Position numbers and translations under genes: made by a program
Assembly: GCA_027596195.1 (NCBI GenBank)
Contig: JADGJG010000210.1
Span: 1-31,086 of the forward strand
DNA from: Podochytrium sp. JEL0797
Lineage: Eukaryota; Chytridiomycota; Chytridiomycetes; Chytridiales; Chytriomycetaceae
DNA length: 31,086 nt
Direction of reading: 5' to 3'
Notes under the pieces: generated by a model
Told to the model about the DNA's origin: nothing
Database searches by the model: none
What the model saw: the letters and a program-made list of their open reading frames with translations, nothing else
Part shown: positions 1 through 13,000 of the stretch, in pieces
Layout of the letters: each line of letters starts with the position of its first letter
Position numbering within the stretch: the stretch's first letter is position 1

Positions 1-74
<74 letters not shown>
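1..74. repeat. C homopolymer, 74 bases
   Basis: The window begins with 74 uninterrupted C residues, followed directly by ordinary mixed sequence. No telomere-like unit (such as TTAGGG) is present. It may be a real poly(C)/poly(G) tract or an assembly or sequencing artefact at a contig edge; shorter G runs occur at 21147-21159 and 30981-30999, so G/C runs are not unique to the edge. Confidence 0.9.
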
Positions 75-1010
75 ACGAGTGGACTTACCAACTCCGCGCA
101 GCACCCCCGAGGATGTTTTTTCGTCCGCACGCTTCGGATCCTTGTCGTTCTCGTTTTATTTGGCATTTGCTCTTCTGATTCCCTTCCATCGAATGGCCGA
201 TTGTCGATTTGGCGGGATTGATTTCGAATTGATGCGAAGCACGTTTTCGCACGGGACACGAATTTCAGTGCTTGGCTCTTGGCGAAATGGCAATTTTTTT
301 GCGTTTTGTGGTTGCTGCGCACATGCGATAAGGAAACGAGAGTTTACGACTGCTTACTGAGATGCTGCTGAGATTCCTTCCCGGCGGAGAAATGCAACGA
401 ATCGAAAATGGCACGTGTGGGAAGTGTGAAGGAAGGAACGGGGGAATTGGAATTGGATGACTGTTGATTGTGTTTTTGGAATTGGGTTTACAAGGGCGGG
501 ACGAAAGTGTGAAGGGAACGAGCGAGGCCGGAAGAATTTGAAACAAAATTTAAGGGGTCCCCCCTTGATGAATTGCGGTCACCGCGGGTTCCTCGATCAA
601 GTGGCGTTGCGGCTGCTGTTTGCGATCGATCGGAAGCAAATCCGGATAAATAAATTGATGTGTCAGCCCATGTTGACTGGGTGTAAAGGAGTGTGGGTTC
701 GCAATCGGGCGTTGAGGCAAAGTGAGTGCTTGGGTCGTGTTATCCGGGGCTGTCATGTGGCTCGTGAGCGATCACGCCAAAGAAGGGTTATTCCGGGCTT
801 TTCCCCTGGCTCCACGCATGTTATCTCAGAATTTTTCGGGCAGGCAATTTTTCCCCGGGCCCTCAAGTGCAAGGGCAGCTTTGTTGAAAAACATTACGAA
901 ATTGATCAACGCACTCGCGACCAGGACTCAGCAACAGCAACTGCTTTGTTCTCTTCTACCAGTACACCCTGATCAACTCACCTACTTCTCGTTCTACTAC
1001 ATCTTGTACC
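75..1010 (+). promoter_or_regulatory. Upstream region and probable 5' leader of the FAS gene
   Basis: No gene is recognised here. The last 90 bases before the FAS start are pyrimidine-rich (CT-rich with frequent CTACT/TTCTTC), typical of fungal leaders. Possible elements seen by eye are a CACGTG E-box at 412-417, a TTTGGCGGGATT motif at 208-219, and an A/T-rich GATAAATAAATT at 645-656 that could act as a TATA-like site. A good donor-like GTGAGT at 722 means an intron in the 5' leader is possible. None of these has more than motif-level support. Confidence 0.4.
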
Positions 1011-4000
1011 ATGTCAGCTATTTCAGCTTCGCTTAGTGAGGTGCAGCAGCAAAGCAGCGGCACCCGCACCCTCTCTCTTGGACGCACTTCTGGCACGGAG
1101 GTGTCGCTTGCGATCCCTCTTGTGCTGTGGCCTGCGGCGGAGGCAGCGCGCGACGCGCTCGCTGCGTCGAAGGAGGGCGGCGACGCAGACGAAGAGCCCG
1201 TGGTGCTCCTCGCGCGCCTCCTCTCAGTGTCTCTTCTTGAGTCGCGCGCCCTCGCCGCCGTCGTCTTTGCTCACTTTGTGTCACTCTTTGCGACTCAAAA
1301 CGACGTCCACGCCTCTGTGCGCACCCTCCAAATGGACCACAAGAAGCAGGTCCTCAAGACCTTTTACGCCGCCCAGGCCGCCCTGCAGCCAAAAACACAC
1401 AGCCACGCCTCCGCCCTCCTTGCCCAGAAGGACACACGCTTGTCCGTCATCTTTGGCGGCCAGGGCAACGTCGAGGAGTACTTCGAGGAGCTGGTCGTGC
1501 TCTTCGACGTTTACACCCCGCTTGCCACCCCCTTCCTCAAGGAGGCCGCTGCCACCCTCCTGGCCCACTCCACCTCGGACCAGGCACGCAAGCTCTACGC
1601 TGACAAGATCGACGTCATGGACTGGTTGACCAAGCCAGACTCTAGACCCAACACCCAGTCCCTCCTCGCCACCGATCTGTCCCTTCCCTTGATTGGTCTC
1701 ACCCAGCTGCTTGCCTACTGGGTCACCCTCAAGATTACCAACAAGACCCCGGGCGAGATGCGTTCGCTGATCCAAGGTGTGTGTTTGTTTTTCTTATCTG
1801 TTCCCGGGTTTACCCGAGTGTGCAAGTCAGCTTTCCCGCCCTATTTTCTCCCCCATTTCGATGCCATCGTCTTTGGCAGTGTCATATTAGTTTACATCAA
1901 TATCGATCCGAGGGGGCAGTCGACGTTTTTCGAAATACTGCGCAGCCGGCTGCTTTGCTGCTTGGGCGTGAAAATTTTCTGCCCCACTTTTTGAGTGATT
2001 GGCACGCCCGATTTCCCCGCCCCCCTCTCCTTCATTCCAAACGCAATCATTCTAACGAACCCATTTCCTCCACTTTCCCGCCCCGCCCGATCAAAAACAT
2101 CAGGAACCACCGGTCACTCCCAGGGTATCGTGTCCTCGATCGTCATTGCGTCTTCCGAAACCGAGAAGGAGTTTATGGAAAACACCCAAAAGGCCCTCGC
2201 TTTGCTCTTCTGGATCGGTTTGCGTTCCCAGAACGCCTGGCCTTCGACCACTTTGGACCCCAACATTTTGCAAGACTCTTTGACCAGCGGAGAGGGCGTC
2301 CCGACCCCTATGTTGCTCGTGTCTGGTATGCTTTTTGATTCTTGACCGTCTCCGATTTCGAATCATCCAACTGAGTCGCATTTTCGAAATTCCCTCCGCT
2401 CAGGTCTCCGTCGCTCCGAGATTGCCGAACACATCGAAAAGACCAACACCCACTTGCCCCAAGAGAAGCGCATCCAGCTCTCTCTCATCAACGGACCCCG
2501 CGCGTGCATCTGCACGGGACACCCCCAGTCCCTTTACGGACTCAACGTGGCGCTTCGCAAGATCAAGGCTGCCCCCGGCGAGAACCAAAACCGTATCCCT
2601 TACTCCCAGCGCAAGGTGCGCTTCACGTCGCGTTTCCTGCCCGTCACGGTTCCATTCCACAGTGACAACCTCAAGCACGTTCCCGCGATTCTCGCCGAGG
2701 ACATTGCGACGCACGGGTTGCAGTTTTCCGCGGCCAAGGTCAAGATTCCCGTGTTCCACACGCAGACCGGCGAGGATTTGGCGACTTTGGGGGATCGCTT
2801 GACGATTTCGCTCGTTGAGCAGATTTGCACGTTGCCCGTGCTCTGGGAGCAGGCGACCCAGCAGAAGGTGACGCACATTTTGGACTTTGGTCCCGGTGGA
2901 TCTTCTGGAATCGGGGGGTTGACCCACAGAAACAAGGAGGGAACCGGTGTTCAGGTTTGTTGATTGTTTTTTTCTTCGTTTTTTCGGCGACATTTGATTG
3001 ACATTTTCGAATGTCTTCCCCCCACGTTAGGTCATCCTCGCGAGCTCCCTCGAAATGACCTCCAACGAGCTCTTTGACAAGTCGTACCTCTTTGACCACG
3101 ACCCGTCCATGATCCGTTTCGCTCCCAACTGGGCCCAGCAGTACCAGCCCAAGCTCGTGCGCATTGCGAGCACCAACGAGGTCCACCTCGACACGTCCTT
3201 CTCGCGTCTCTTGTCGAAGCCTCCGTTGATGGTTGCCGGAATGACGCCGTGTACTATGGATGAGCGTTTCGTTTCTGCGATTATTGTGAGTGGTTTATCG
3301 TGATTGTATTTCTACCCTCCCGATTTTCGAAAGCGTTTTCTAACTTGTTTGTTTTGTAGAACGCCGGGTACCACGTCGAACTCGCTGGAGGAGGTCAACA
3401 CACCGAAGGCCACCTCCGCAACCGCGTGCACAAGATCCTGGATCTCATTGCCCCCGGCGAGGGAATCACCCTCAACATTCTGTTCCTGAACCCGCGTCTC
3501 TGGGGATTCCAGTACCCCGTCACGATGGCGATGCGTCAAGAAGGGATCCCGATGGAGGGAATCTGCATTGCTGCGGGAGTCCCCTCGTTGGATGTGGCCG
3601 ATGAAGTTGTTGCCAACCTCAAGAAGGCTGGAATCCGTCACTGTTCGTTCAAGCCTGGTTCGGTGGAGGACATTCGTCGTGTCATCAACATTGCCAAGAA
3701 CAGCCCCGACATGCCGATTATTTTGCAGTGGACGGGTGGAAGAGGTGGAGGGCACCACTCGTTTGAGGATTTCCATGCGCCTATGTTGGAGACTTACGGT
3801 ACGGATTTTTGTTTTGTTATTTTGGATTGTTGTGGGTCATTTGGCTAAACTTTTCCTTTTTCAGGTGCCATCCGTCGTGTTCCCAACATCACGTTGGTGG
3901 TTGGATCCGGGTTCGGAGACGCTGCCGGCACCGTTCCTTACCTCACTGGAGAATGGTCCACCCAATTCGACTACGCGCCCATGCCGTTCGACGGTATCCT

Positions 4001-7000
4001 CGTTGGTTCGCGTGTGATGGTGGCCAAGGAAGCCCTCACGTCCAAGTCCGTCAAGGAACTCATTGTCGCCGCACCCGGAATCACGGAGGAGTCCCAATGG
4101 GAGCGCACCTACAAGGGCCCCACCGGTGGAATCGTGACGGTCAAGTCTGAGCTCGGTGAGCCGATCCACAAGATTGCCAACAAGGGAGTCATGTTCTGGA
4201 AGGAGATGGACGAGACGATTCTGTCTCTCCCGCGTGAGAAGCGTGTTGCCGCGCTTTTGGCCAAGAAGGACTACATCATCAGCAAGCTCAACAGCGACTT
4301 CCAGAAGCCGTGGTTTGGACGCAAGATGGATGGATCGACGTGCGATTTGCACGAGATGACGTATAAGGAGGTTGCCGACCGTCTTGTGGAGTTGTTGTAC
4401 ATTCAAAAGTGTGGACGTTGGATTGACGTTTCGCACATGGACACGGCGACGGACTTTATGCGTCGTATTGAGGAGCGTTTCAACAAGACGGAGACTCTGT
4501 CGCTCATTCAGGCGGATGACACCCTCAAGGTCGACCCTCACGCGTTTGTCGAGGCTTTGTTCGAGGCGTACCCCGAGGCCATCGACCAGACCCTCACGCA
4601 GGAGGATGTGTTCCACTTCCTGAGCTTGTGTTCGATTCCGTGGAGGAAGCCTGTGACTTTCATTCCCGTGTTTGACGACAAGTTTGAGTTCTGGCTCAAG
4701 AAGGACTCGTTGTGGCAGTCAGAGGATGTGGACGCGATTGTGGATGCGGATGCTACTCGTGTGGCGATTTTGCAGGGACCTGTGGCGGTGCGTCACTCGC
4801 ACACGGTGGATGAGCCCGTGGCGGATATTTTGGGCGGGATCTACCACGGCCAGATTGCGGCCATCAAGGAAAAGTACTACGGGAACAGTGATGCCAACAT
4901 TCCTGTGGTGGAGTACTTGGGGGTTCAGCCGAGTGCTGTTGCGTTGGAGCAGAAGGCGGCCAAGGTTACCACGACGGTGTTGAACGACACGGATGGGACG
5001 ACGATTATGTATGAGGTTCCTCGCGATGCGAAGGAGCTCCCCGCGTTGAACGATTGGGTTCAGACTCTTGCTGGACCGGAGCAGACGTGGCTCCGTGCTC
5101 TCCTCACGAGCGAGAGTGTCGTGCGCGGCAAGATGCTCACCCCGAACCCGATTGTGAACCTCGTGCGCCCGCGTGCCAAGCAGACGGTGTTTGTGAAGGT
5201 GGATGCGGCTGGGAAACCAGAGGTGTTGAGTGTCTACAGCAGTCGGTTGACTGGATCGGTTCCTTCGCGCCACGCGGCGCTTGTGATTAGCGTGGAGGGG
5301 GACAAGATTACGGTGACGATTAGTGAGAAGCGTGGGGCGGAGTATGTGCCGTTGCAGTTCTTCTTTGAGTACAAGCCGGCGCAGGGGAAGGCGTTGATTC
5401 ATGAGGATATGGAGGTTTGTTTGTTTTGGTTTGTGTTTTGGCGGTTTCGGGGTGTTGACTTTTACTTTTGTAGGGCCGCAACCAACGCATCAAGGAGTTC
5501 TACGCCTCGTTGTGGAACGTTTCGTCGGACGAGTTCAACCTCAAGCCCACCGACACGTTCGCGTCCACGTTCAAGGTTGAAGCGCAGCAGCTCCAAGACT
5601 TTATCCACGTTGTCGACAACCGTGCCGAGTTGTACCACTCTGCTTCCGAGTCGTGCGCGCCCATGGACTTTGGAATCGTGGCGGGATGGAGATCGATTGT
5701 CACGGCTATCTTGCCCAAGGAGATTGACGGAGATTTGTTGAAGTTGGTGCACTTGGGCAACGAGTTCCGCATGTTGAGTGATGTGATGATGGCGGCTGGG
5801 GATGTGATTGAGACGAAGGCGATTGTGAATGCGATTACCATGAATGAGAGTGGAAAGGTGTGTTGGTTTTCTTTTTTTCGTGTTTCGCGAGTTGGGAGTT
5901 CGGTTCTGATAGGTTTTTTTCTTAGACTGTTGAGGTCAAGGCTGTTTTGTCCAAGGCTGGTGAGCCCGTGCTCGAGATCATCTCGCGTTTCTTGTACCGC
6001 GGCAAGTTCAACGACTACGAGAACGGATTCCGTCGTGTCTCCGAGACTCCTATCAAGGTCAAGCTCCAATCCGTCAAGGATGTGGCTGTCTTGAAGTCCA
6101 AGACGTGGGTTCAATGGAACGCGGACGCTCCCGAGATTACTGCCGGTACCACGTTGATTTTCCGTCTGGACACCTTCTCGAGAAACAAGTCTGCCTCTGT
6201 CTTCAGCGAGCTCAAGACTTCTGGATCGGTGGAGATCCGCACTACCCGTGAAACGTTTGAGATTGGTCGCGTCGACTACTCTGCCCAGAACTCGCACGGA
6301 AACATTGTGTTGGACTACTTGCAGAGAGTCGGAACCCCGATTGAGCAGGACATCTTCTTCCAGGGAGGAGGATACTCCATCTTGCCGGACCCCAAGGTGT
6401 TCCCCGCGACGGTGGTTGTCCCCACTTCCAACGAGGCTTACGCCCAGTCTTCATTGGACTTGAACCCCATCCACGTGAACCCCTTCTTTGCCGACTTGGC
6501 CAACTTGCCCGGAACCATCACGCATGGCATGTGGACCTCCGCCTCGACGCGCAAGTTTGTCGAAATCTTTGCCGCCAACAACGAGCCCAAGCGCGTCAAG
6601 GAATACGCCGTCACGTTCATGGGCATGGTCCTCCCCGGCGACCAGCTCGAGACGAAGCTCCACCACGTGGGCATGTCGAACGGCAAGAAATTGATCAAGA
6701 TCACGACTGTCAACACGCGCGGCGAGACGGTCCTCACGGGAACGGCCAAGGTTGAGCAACCTACCACTGCTTTCGTGTTCACTGGACAAGGGTCCCAGGA
6801 GGTTGGGATGGGAATGGACTTGTACGCCAAGAGTGCGGTTGCCAAGGACGTTTGGGACCGTGCTGACGCGCACATGTTGGGACGTTACGGAGTGTCGATT
6901 TTGGAGATTGTGCGCAGCAACCCTGTGAGCAAGACGGTGCACTTCGGAGGCATGAAGGGAGCTGCGATCCGTTCGCACTACCGCAAGTTGATTTACGAGA

Positions 7001-10000
7001 CGGTCGTGAACGGGGAGGTCAAGGCTTTGCCATTGTTCCCCAACATTCAGGAGGACACTGCGAGTTACACGTTCTCGCACCCTGCGGGTTTGTTGTCGGC
7101 GACGCAGTTTACGCAGCCGGCGCTCACTTTGATGGAGTTTGCGAGTTTCCATGACATGAAGAGCAATGGTGTTGTTCCTGAGAACTGTGTGTTTGCGGGA
7201 CACTCGTTGGGAGAGTATGCTGGGTTGACGGCGGTTGGAGAGACGTTGTCGATTGAGTCGCTGGTGGATGTTGTGTTTTACCGTGGAATGACGATGCAGG
7301 GTATGTTGTTTTTGCTTTGTTTTGATTTCCCGGTTTGGGGTTCTGAATTCTTTTCTTTTAGTTGCTGTGCCAAGAGACTCCCAGGGACGTTCCGAGTTTG
7401 GAATGTGTGCCGTGAACCCGGTCCGTGTGTCGCACACTTTCGGAGACAAGGCGCTCGTGTTTGTCGTCCAGTCCATTGCCCGTCGCTCCAACGACCTCAT
7501 TGAGATTGTCAACTTCAACGTCGAGAACTTCCAGTACGTCATGGCCGGATCCCTCATCAACTTGGAGGTCTTGCGTCTCACGTTGAACAAGATCAAGAGC
7601 TTGAACCTCAACTTTATCGAGCTCGTGCGCACCAAGACGATCGCCGAGATTGAGGCCGTGTTGGACGGTATCTGCGACGATGCGATTGCTGCTGCCAAGG
7701 CCAAGCGTGTTTCGTCTGGAGGTGTCGTTACCCCCGAGCGTGGTGTCGCGACGATCCCCCTGCCCGGAATCGACGTTCCCTTCCACTCGAGCTTCTTGCT
7801 CAACGGAGTCGCTCCCTTCCGTGAGATCCTCAAGACGTCGTTCGACCCTGCGCGTTTGAACGTCAAGCTGTTGATTGGAAAGTACATTCCGAACTTGACC
7901 GCGATTCCGTTCTCGCTCTCGAAGGATTACTTTGAGATGACGTACCAGCAGACCAAGTCTGCCCCGCTCAAGAAGGCGTTGGACAACTGGGACGACTCGT
8001 TGAACTCGACGGCTGCTGCTCAGCAAGTTCTCGGACACACTCTGTTGGTCGAGTTGCTCGCTTACCAGTTTGCGTCCCCCGTTCGTTGGATCGAAACTCA
8101 GGATTTGATTTTCAAGGACTTTGAGGTCGAGCGTTTGATTGAGGTTGGACCGAACCCCGTGTTGAGTGGAATGGCGATCCGCACGTTGAAGATGAAGTAC
8201 GAGGCGTATGATGATGCTGTGACGCGTCGTCGTGTGCAGTTGTGTACGTCCAAGGACCGCAAGGACATTTACTACGAGTTTGAGGATGTGGCTGTGGAGG
8301 CTCCTGTGGAGGCGGTTTCGGCTGCTCCTGTGAAGGCTGCGGCTGCTGCCCCCGTTGCGGTTGCCGCGCCGGTTGCTGCTGCCCCTGCTGCTGCTGCTGG
8401 TGCCGTTGGGTGAGTTTTTTGTTTTTTGTTTGGTTTTTGAGGGGAGTGGAATCTGATGTTTTGTTTTACTCAGTGACGCCCCCGTTACCGCCGGTGAGAT
8501 TTTGTACGCCGTCATTGCCCACAAGCTCAAGAAGCCACTCGCCGAGATTGCGCCCACCAAGTCCATCAAGGACCTCGTTGGCGGAAAGTCGACTCTCCAA
8601 AACGAAATCTTGGGAGACCTCGGTGCCGAGTTTGGAAACGTGTTGGCCGAGAAGGCCGAGGAGCTTCCTCTCAAGGAAGTGGCGACTGCGCTCCAAAACA
8701 ACCACTCTGGAAACCTCGGCAAGACGTCCACTACTTTGGTCACAAAGCTCGTTTCTGCCAAGATGCCTGCTGGATTCGGAATGAACGCGGTCAAGGCGCA
8801 CTTGAAGTCTGCGTTTGGGTTGGGACCCAAGAGAAGCGAGGGTGTGTTGGTGCACGGATTGACGATTGAGCCTGCCGCGCGTCTTGCGAGTGAGGGTGAA
8901 GCCAAGGCTTGGTTGGATTCGGCTGCTCAAGGGTACAGTGCCAAGGTTGGTGTTGCGCTTGGATCTTCGGGAGCTGCTGCGGCGCCTGCTGCTGCTATGT
9001 CGTTTGCTGCTGGACCTGCCGCTGTTGGGCCCATTGCGTAAGTTTTTTTGTTTGCTTGGTGTTGTGTGGTGAGTTTGCTCAATTTTTGTTTTCGAACAGC
9101 GACGTTCCATTGACTGCTTCCGAGGTGTTGTTTGTCTTGATTGCCAACAAGCTCAAGAAGCCGCTCGCGGAGGTGTCTGGCTCTGCTACCATCAAGGGTC
9201 TCGTTGGTGGAAAGTCGACTCTCCAGAACGAAATCCTTGGAGACTTGGCAGCCGAATTCGGAAACGTGTTGGCCGACAAGGCCGAGGAGGTTCCGTTGAG
9301 CGAGGTTGCGTCTGCCATCCAAAACAACTTCTCTGGAAACTTGGGCAAGACTTCGAGCGGTCACATCAACAAGCTCGTTTCTGCCAAGATGCCTGCCGGT
9401 TTCGGAATGAACGCTGTCAAGGCCCACTTGAACTCGACGTACGGTTTGGGACCCAAGAGATCCGAGGGAGTGCTGCTCCAAGGATTGGTGATGGAGCCCG
9501 CTGCTCGTCTTGGATCCGAGGGTGAGGCCAAGGCCTGGTTGGACTCTGCGGCTGCTGCTTACGCCGCCAAGTCTGGTATCTCTCTTGGAGGTGGTGCGGC
9601 TGCTGGCGGTGTTGCCATGTCTGGTGGAGCCGTCATGAACAGCGAGGAGTTCACTCTCCAGAAGCTCAAGACGGACATCATGATTCGCAAGCAGATGGAG
9701 TTGTTTGCGCAGTACTTGGACGTGGACTTGCTTGGCCACTCGGAGGCCATGGCTGCTCAAAAGGGCGAGCGCGAGGGACTCCAAACCCAGCTCGACCTGT
9801 GGTCTGCGGAGCACGGCGACTTTTACGAGAACGGCATCAAACCGGCCTTCACGAAGCTCAAGGTGCGCACGTTCGATTCGAGCTGGAACTGGGCTCGTCA
9901 GGATGCGCTTCAGTTGTACTACGACATGATTTTCGGTCGTGTGCAGAGTGTGGACCGCGAGTTGATGAACCAGTGTGTGCACTTGATGAACCGTACGGAG

Positions 10001-13000
10001 GATTACGAGGGGTTGATTTCGTTCATGGAGTATTGTGAGTTGTTTTTTTTTTTGTGTGTGCTGGCTGTTGGCGGGAAATTATTGACTGACTTTCGCGTGT
10101 TTGCAGACATCAACAACAAGTGCCCTGCTGCAGAGGAAGGCGAGAACTACGCTCGTGTGAAGGAGCTTGGAAAGATTTTGTTGGACAACTGCAAGGCTGC
10201 TCTTAACAGTGACCCTGTGTACAAGAACAGTTGAGTGTTTTTTGTTTTCGTCGATTTGTTTTGATTGAGTTTTTTGTTGATGCGTTTTTTTTTGCAAACA
10301 GTCGCTTACCGCCCCACCAAGCCCAAGACCACCGTCACGGAGGCCGGAAACCTTGTTTACAAGGAGGAGCGTCGCGTTGCCACCAACATGAAGGAGTACG
10401 TCAAGGACATGAAGACTGGGTCTGAGTTGACCAAGATTTCCAAGGCTGCTCCGTCTGGTTTGGAGGCCAAGTTTGAGGAAATGAAGGGAGTTCTCGCCAC
10501 TGCCGACAAGACCATGGATGTTGCTTCCCGCGACAAGTTGGCCGCCCTCTTTGGACAAGTCAAGGAGCTTTTGGGTTCCAGCAACGAGTTTGAGGGAGAT
10601 CAGCTTCCGTTCATCCACCTCAAGCGTCGCAACCCCCAGGAGCCTTCCCACTGGGAGGCTGATGCCAACTTGACCAAGTCCTACTTTGACGTGTTGGCCA
10701 GCGTTGCTGCCGACGGTGTTTCGTTCAAGGACAAGACCGCGCTCATCACTGGATGTGGAAAGGACTCCATTGGTGTCGAGATTTTGAAGGCCTTGTTGTC
10801 GGGTGGTGCTCGCGTCTTGGTCACAACTTCGAGCTTCTCGAGAACCGCGACCGAATACTACCGTTCCATCTACGAGAGACACGGTTCCAAGGGATCGCGT
10901 TTGATTGTGGTTCCGTTCAACGCCGGTTCGCTCCAGGACACCAAGGCCCTCGTTGAGTACATTTACGACAAGGACCCCAAGAACGGATTGAACTGGGATT
11001 TGGACTTTGTCATCCCCTTCGCTGCCATCTCTGTCCAGGGTCGCGAAATCGACGGTATCGACTCGAGATCCGAGCTTGCCCACCGCATCATGTTGACCAA
11101 CCTCGTCCGCATGATGGGAGAGATCAAGTTGCAGAAGCAGAAGATGGGTTACGACACTCGTCCCGCTGCTGTCATGTTGCCATTGTCTCCCAACCACGGT
11201 ACTTTCGGAGGAGACGGCTTGTACGGCGAGTCCAAGATTGGTTTGGAGACTCTTCTCAACCGATTCCACGCTGAGGGCTGGAAGAACTACCTCACCATCA
11301 TTGGAGCTGTTATTGGATGGACTCGTGGAACTGGTCTCATGTCGAGCAACGACGTTGTCGCGGAGGGTATTGAGAGCTTGGGAGCCAGAACCTTCTCCAA
11401 CCACGAGATGGCCTTCAACTTGGTTTCGCTCTTGCACCCGTCCATTGTCAAGCTCAGTTACACGGAGCCAGTATGGGCTGATCTCAACGGTGGTCTCTCG
11501 AACGTGAAGGACTTGGATAAGTTCTCCTTCTCTCTCCGCAAGGAGCTCATGGAGACTTCCGAGATTCGTCGCGCCATTGCCCATGAGAAGTCGTTGGATG
11601 ACAAGACCATCAAGGGACCCGTCAAGCAAGTCACTGCCCGTGTCACTCCTCGCGCCAACATGAAGTTTGAGTTCCCGGAGCTTCCCAAGACGCAGAACTT
11701 GACGCACTTGCGCGGCGTGCTCGACTTGGAGAAGGTGGTTGTTGTGACTGGATTCGGCGAAGTTGGACCATGGGGTTCGTCGAGAACTCGTTGGGAGATG
11801 GAGTCGACGGGAGAGTTTTCGTTGGAGGGATGCATTGAGATGGCGTGGATGATGGGATTCATCAAGTTCCACAACGGACCGTTGAAGAAGTTGCCGTCGT
11901 ACTCTGGATGGATTGATATCGAGACCCAGGAGCCCGTGAAGGATATCGAGGTCAAGAAGAAGTATGAGAAGAAGATTTTGGAGCACACTGGTATTCGCTT
12001 GATTGGTGAGTTTGATTTTTTTGTTTGTTTTGCGTCGTCGCGGGTTTGTGTTGATTCTGACGATTTTTTTCGAAACCGCAGAGCCGGAACTCTTCAACGG
12101 GTACAACCCAGAGAAGAAGATGCTCCTCCAGGAGGTTATCGTCACAACCGAGATGGCTCCCATCGAGGCTTCCAAGGAGGAGGCGGAGGCTTTCAAGCTC
12201 GCTCACGGTGCCAACGCCATGGTCGAGGAAGTTGACGGCGCCTACTTTGTCCGCCTCAAGAAGGGTGCCAACATCTACCTTCCCAAGGCTCTTCGTTTCG
12301 ACCGTCTCGTTGCTGGACAAATCCCAACTGGATGGAGCGCCAAGCGTTACGGAATCCCCGACGACATTGTGTCGCAAGTCGACCCCGTCACTCTTTACAC
12401 TCTCGTCGCGACCGTCGAAGCCCTCGTCACGTCTGGTGTGACTGACCCGTACGAGTTCTACCAGTACGTTCACGTTTCCGAGGTCGGTAACACGTCTGGT
12501 GGTGGTATGGGTGGTATGCGTGCGATGCAGAAGATCTTCAAGGTAATTTTGTTTTTCGATTGATTTTTTTGTTCGAAACGTGTACTGATTTTTGATTTTG
12601 TTTTTAGGAACGTTACGTTGACAAGCCAGTTCAGCAGGACATTCTCCAGGAGTCTTTCATCAACACCATGGCTGCTTGGGTCAACATGCTCTTGTTGTCG
12701 TCGTCTGGTCCCATCAAGACGCCAGTCGGAGCCTGTGCCACTGCTGCCGAGTCTGTCGACATTGCGTACGACACCATCATGAGTGGAAAGGCCCGCATCG
12801 TTCTTTGTGGTGGTTTCGACGACTTCCAGGAGGAGGGTTCCCAGGAATTCGCCAACATGAAGGCCACTTCCAACTCAATCGAGGAGTTTGCCAAGGGCCG
12901 CGAGCCAAGAGACATGTGTCGCCCAGCTACGGACACTCGCAGTGGATTCATGGAAGCCCAGGGTGCTGGTATCCACGTGATCATGACTGCCGACATGGCC

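Noticed and set aside
1..74. Telomere at the left edge
   Set aside because: Pure C without any repeating mixed unit; not a known telomere repeat.
457..972. 171-codon + strand open frame just upstream of FAS
   Set aside because: No recognisable domain, composition like the surrounding non-coding DNA, and it occupies the expected promoter and leader of FAS.
10035..10106. Reading through FAS intron 11 (72 bp, no stop)
   Set aside because: The frame stays open, but GTGAGT donor, T-rich body and CAG acceptor are typical and splicing restores the conserved EYYINN-like sequence.
10079..12196. 705-codon open frame on the - strand, and other long antisense frames across FAS (6451-7887, 7358-8905, 8927-9982, 3861-4616)
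   Set aside because: They lie opposite strongly coding FAS exons, run through FAS introns and show no domain; they result from the biased codon use of the FAS gene, which leaves few stops on the other strand.
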